Below, one piece after another: positions 61,275 through 64,000 of a DNA stretch of 64,000 nt; position 1 is the first letter of the stretch; every line of letters begins with the position of its first letter. Origin of the DNA: Adiantum capillus-veneris (taxonomy: Eukaryota; Streptophyta; Polypodiopsida; Polypodiales; Pteridaceae). The stretch lies in assembly GCA_014529385.2 (NCBI GenBank), contig CM043945.1, positions 142,082,241 through 142,146,240 on the forward strand, written 5' to 3'. A program made the position numbers and the translations under genes. The notes under the pieces are model-generated. The model made no database searches, was not told the DNA's origin, and saw only the letters and a list, made by a program, of their open reading frames with translations.

Positions 61275-61286
61275 TGGTATCAGAGC
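61275..61286 (+). other. C3 primer-binding site (initiator tRNA-Met)
   Basis: TGGTATCAGAGC two bases after the LTR end. Confidence 0.88.
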
Positions 61287-61589
61287 AGGTTACGTCCTCC
61301 CAGGCTTAATCGCCAGTTGCTCCAGTACACGCCTGTTCATTTTCTCCGATTACAATGAGCTTTGGCAAGCGTTCGCAGGTTTGCTCAGATTTTTGATTCG
61401 GGCTCATTTCGGTCTCCATTTCCACTACAGGCAGTACTGCACATGCTATTTTGTCATTTTGTGCAAAAATTTTATTAGTGCCGTTTTTTTCCATAAAACA
61501 TGTGCCTTACAGTCTTTGTTGTTCCCGCTCCGTTTCTCCTATTTTTGGGTAGTTCTCACATTAGGTGCATCATTTATCTTGGCTGTAAA

Positions 61590-62420
61590 CAACACAGGTG
61601 TGTTCAAGATATTTGCTGTTGAGGATAGGTTGGATGGGGACAATTATCCTATGTGGGCTTACATGATGCAACATGTTCTTGTGTCAAAGGGCGTCTAGAA
61701 TATTGTGCAGGGCATTGATGTACGTCCTGGTTCTGAGGATGCAGGTGATGTTGAGGATGTTGCAGGTCTTGCTGCAAGGATTGCTACTATTAGATTTGTT
61801 TTGCCTACAACAGAACAAGCTCGTTGGGATGTAAAGGATGCGTAGGCTCATGCATTGATTGCGTTGTCTATGAAGTGCACCATTGTTCCTCACATCCATT
61901 CAGCAAAATCTGCAAAACACGCTTGGGATATTTTGGTTGGTCTTTATGCAAGTCGCAATGAGGCTAACATTGCTTTGCGGCGTAAAGAGCTCGAGTCAAA
62001 GATTATGCATGAGGAAGATGATATGGACACTTTCCTTGCTAGTGTCAAGTATATCAATGAGCAACTTATTTCTATAGGTGAAGCAATTTCAGATAGTTCC
62101 CTTGTGCAGACTGTTCTTGATACCTTATCAGATTCTTACCAGACTTTTGCTAGTACTTAGAGACTTATGACCCAAGGAAATACAGAAGTTGTCAAGTTTG
62201 ATGCATTATGCACATTGCTATTGCAAGAGTCACTTTCCAGAAAAAATAGGACTAGACAACATGCAATTGAAGAGGCTTTTATTGCTTCTGAAAGAAAGCG
62301 TGGTAACAATAATGCAGCCACTTCTTATGGTCTGCTACGAGTGGCAAAACTTCTGTTCCCAATGCTTTTGCCAGCAGCACTTTGTCTGGTGATAAGGTCA
62401 AAAATAAGATGTGTCTCCAA
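61590..62420 (+). pseudogene. gag: C3 gag, fossil
   Basis: DRLDGDNYPMWAYMMQHVLV near 61,625-61,680 is the copia gag N-terminal motif. SAKSAKHAWDILVGLYASRN and the following LRRKELESKIMHEEDDMDTF (about 61,905-62,035) are the UBN2-type gag core. The start upstream is uncertain. Confidence 0.82.
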
Positions 62421-62622
62421 CTAATGATCGCTTGATCCAGTAGTGTCCTATGTTGAAGGTAAAAGAGGCTAAGAAGAAAGAGGGTGGTTCCACTGCAAAT
62501 GCTGGTTCCACTACAAATGCAGCCATTGTTGAGTCTTCTATGAAAGGAGACTATGTTGCTGATGTTGATGCAGAATGGGCTTTTAGCGTAGAGTGCACTT
62601 AAAATCCTGCTGTCCATGATGC

Positions 62623-63130
62623 ATGCTTGTCAGTTTTTTTGCAGATTCACATGTGTGGTATTTCGAGAGTGGTGCTACAAAGCACATTACCTCACATCAT
62701 GAATTGTTCACCTCTCTCGAGTCTGTCTCTCATGGGAATTCAGTCACGTGTGTCAACAATGCCTCTTATCTGGTTCAGGGAGTTGAAAAGATTGTGCTTA
62801 CTGCTGCAAATGGTAGTTCCTTTACACTTGTTGATGCACTTTATGTACCTGGGATCAAGAAGAATCTCTTATCTGTATCCGCACTTGCTAGACTTGGAAT
62901 TGTAGTCAAATTTGTGGATGACAGATGTACAATTCATGATCTCAATTTCGGTGATGAAATTGTTGCATCTGGCCTTTTGTGCCGTGGGCTGTATAAGCTC
63001 ACTTTGTATGGCAAGTGTGAAAAAAATTTGGCAAATGCTGTTGCAGATTCAAGGGCTATTTGAGATGCAAAAATTTGGCATGCATATTTTTCTCATCTGA
63101 ATTTTGCCAGTTTGCTGCGTTTGTAAAAAT
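62623..63130 (+). pseudogene. C3 protease and gag-pre-integrase region, fossil
   Basis: WYFESGATKHITSH (about 62,658-62,700) corresponds to the copia protease active-site block (D-S-G-A-x-x-H). ALYVPGIKKNLLSVSALARL follows at about 62,837-62,895, then the gag-pre-integrase region. This is standard copia order. Confidence 0.82.
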
Positions 63131-63135
63131 TTGAT

Positions 63136-63880
63136 ATGATTGCTTCTTTGCCGCCTCTTGAAGCACCTTTCAAACATGTTTGTGAAGGCTATATTTTGGG
63201 TAAGATGCAGCGTTATAAGTTTCCAAAGGATGGTTCAGTTCGTGCCACATGCAGATTGCAGCTTGTGCATAGTGATGTTTGTGGGTCCATGCAAACACCG
63301 TCCTTGGGCAATTACCTTTACTTCGTGACTTGCATTGATGATTACTCTAGGCATGCATGGGTATTTCCGCTTAAAGAAAAGTCGGAAGTTTTTATGTGCT
63401 TCAAACAGTTTCTGGCTATGGCTGAAAATGTCTCAAAATGTACTATGGGCACCCTCCGTTCCGATCGAGGGGGGGAGTATATGTCTCATGAATTCAATGC
63501 ATTTCTGGCTAGTCGTGGGATAAAACACCAATGTACAGTGCCTTATACACCTTAGGAAAATGGTATTGCTGAGAGGAAAAACAGGTCACTTACAGAAATG
63601 GACCGCTGTATGGTCAAAAGTCAAGCTTTGCCGCATTCTTTTTGGCTTGAGGCCATCATATGTGCCACTTATGTACTAAACAACTGTCCTACAAAAGCTT
63701 TGTAGTCTATTACTCCATATGAAGCTTGGCATGATAGAAAGCCTTCTATTGAGCACATGCGTGTTTTTGGCTGTTTAGCATATGCTTTGGTGCCACAAAC
63801 ACAGCGCAAAAAATTGGATAATAAGGCTGTCAAATGTATTCTTATTGGTTATAGTGTTGAAATCAAAGGTTAGGTTGTAT
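63136..63880 (+). pseudogene. C3 integrase (partial), fossil
   Basis: LVHSDVCGSMQTPSLGN, then YFVTCIDDYSRHAWVFPLKE, LRSDRGGEYMS and ENGIAERKNRSLTEM (about 63,260-63,600) are copia integrase core blocks. VFGCLAYALVPQTQRKKLD and ILIGY mark the C-terminal part (63,760-63,855). Confidence 0.85.
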
Positions 63881-64000
63881 CATCTGCAAACAAAACGTAT
63901 TCTAGTTTCACGGGATGTAGTGTTTGTGGAAGATTTTGTTCAGCCCTTGCTGTCATGTACTAGAGACAGTAATGTAAGCTCACAGGACATTTATGACACT

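Larger units (their letters stand above)
60823..64000 (+). mobile_element. C3: Ty1/copia LTR retrotransposon, broken, runs off the right edge
   Basis: LTR end ...CCAACA at 61,272, PBS 61,275-61,286, gag, protease and integrase follow on the plus strand. RT and RNase H would lie beyond the window. The LTR start is uncertain; TGTTGAAACACG at 60,823 would give TGTTG/CAACA ends and a 450-bp LTR. About eight or more breaks in the visible part. Confidence 0.82.

Overview
The window is plant nuclear DNA from a very repeat-rich genome. Almost everything recognisable is a decayed or nested LTR retrotransposon. I found no intact host gene, no tRNA or rRNA gene and no CRISPR array. Three things point to a land plant with a large genome: Ty3/gypsy elements with two RNase H domains (the Tat-like arrangement), Ty1/copia elements primed from initiator tRNA-Met, and very long LTRs (1.6-2.3 kb) carrying (GA)n and poly(C) tracts. 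A fern, lycophyte or gymnosperm would fit, but the sequence alone does not settle it.

Layout of the left half: a four-level nest. G1 (gypsy, +, 1-8,910, its left LTR cut by the window edge) sits in C1 (copia, +, 8,911-13,510). C1 sits in the 3' LTR of Y' (minus strand, outer limits 13,511-31,328). Y' sits in the pol region of Y" (gypsy, +, 31,329 to about 34,860). G2 (gypsy, +, 16,532-29,320, the best preserved element) also inserted into Y', at its primer-binding-site/gag boundary, with an ACAG target duplication. Part of G2 and its right flank was then duplicated in tandem: 18,106-21,445 copies 29,321-32,629. One unit appears to have collapsed to a solo LTR at 16,532-18,105.

Layout of the middle: G3 (gypsy, minus, about 35,410-40,440), a gene-poor stretch (40,440-46,280) holding LTR ends and one exon-like GC-rich island, then a second Y"-type fragment (46,430-48,230).

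Layout of the right half: C2 (48,239-57,684) is a copia-type element that carries only gag (TR-GAG type). It is split by Z (minus, 49,906-56,922), a gypsy-type non-autonomous element with gag plus an acidic non-pol reading frame. Z's 5' LTR itself holds a probable solo LTR (55,737-56,712). Next come diverged tandem repeats (58,335-59,205), a second Z-type element (Z2, about 59,240-60,820) and a copia element (C3) running off the right edge.

Features shared between families: nearly all gypsy-type elements here use one uncommon primer-binding site (TGGTGCCCCCACTGAGGA or close variants), and most of their LTRs share a 20-bp dyad (CAATAGCGAYRTCGCTATTG or a CACTAG variant). The non-autonomous Z and Y' elements have gag, PBS and LTR ends like those of G1 and G3, so G1-type elements are plausible mobilising partners. 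Relative ages by eye, not computed: the G2 LTR copies are most alike (a few percent or less), the G1 and Z LTR pairs differ by roughly 5 percent or more, and Y", G3 and Y' look older.
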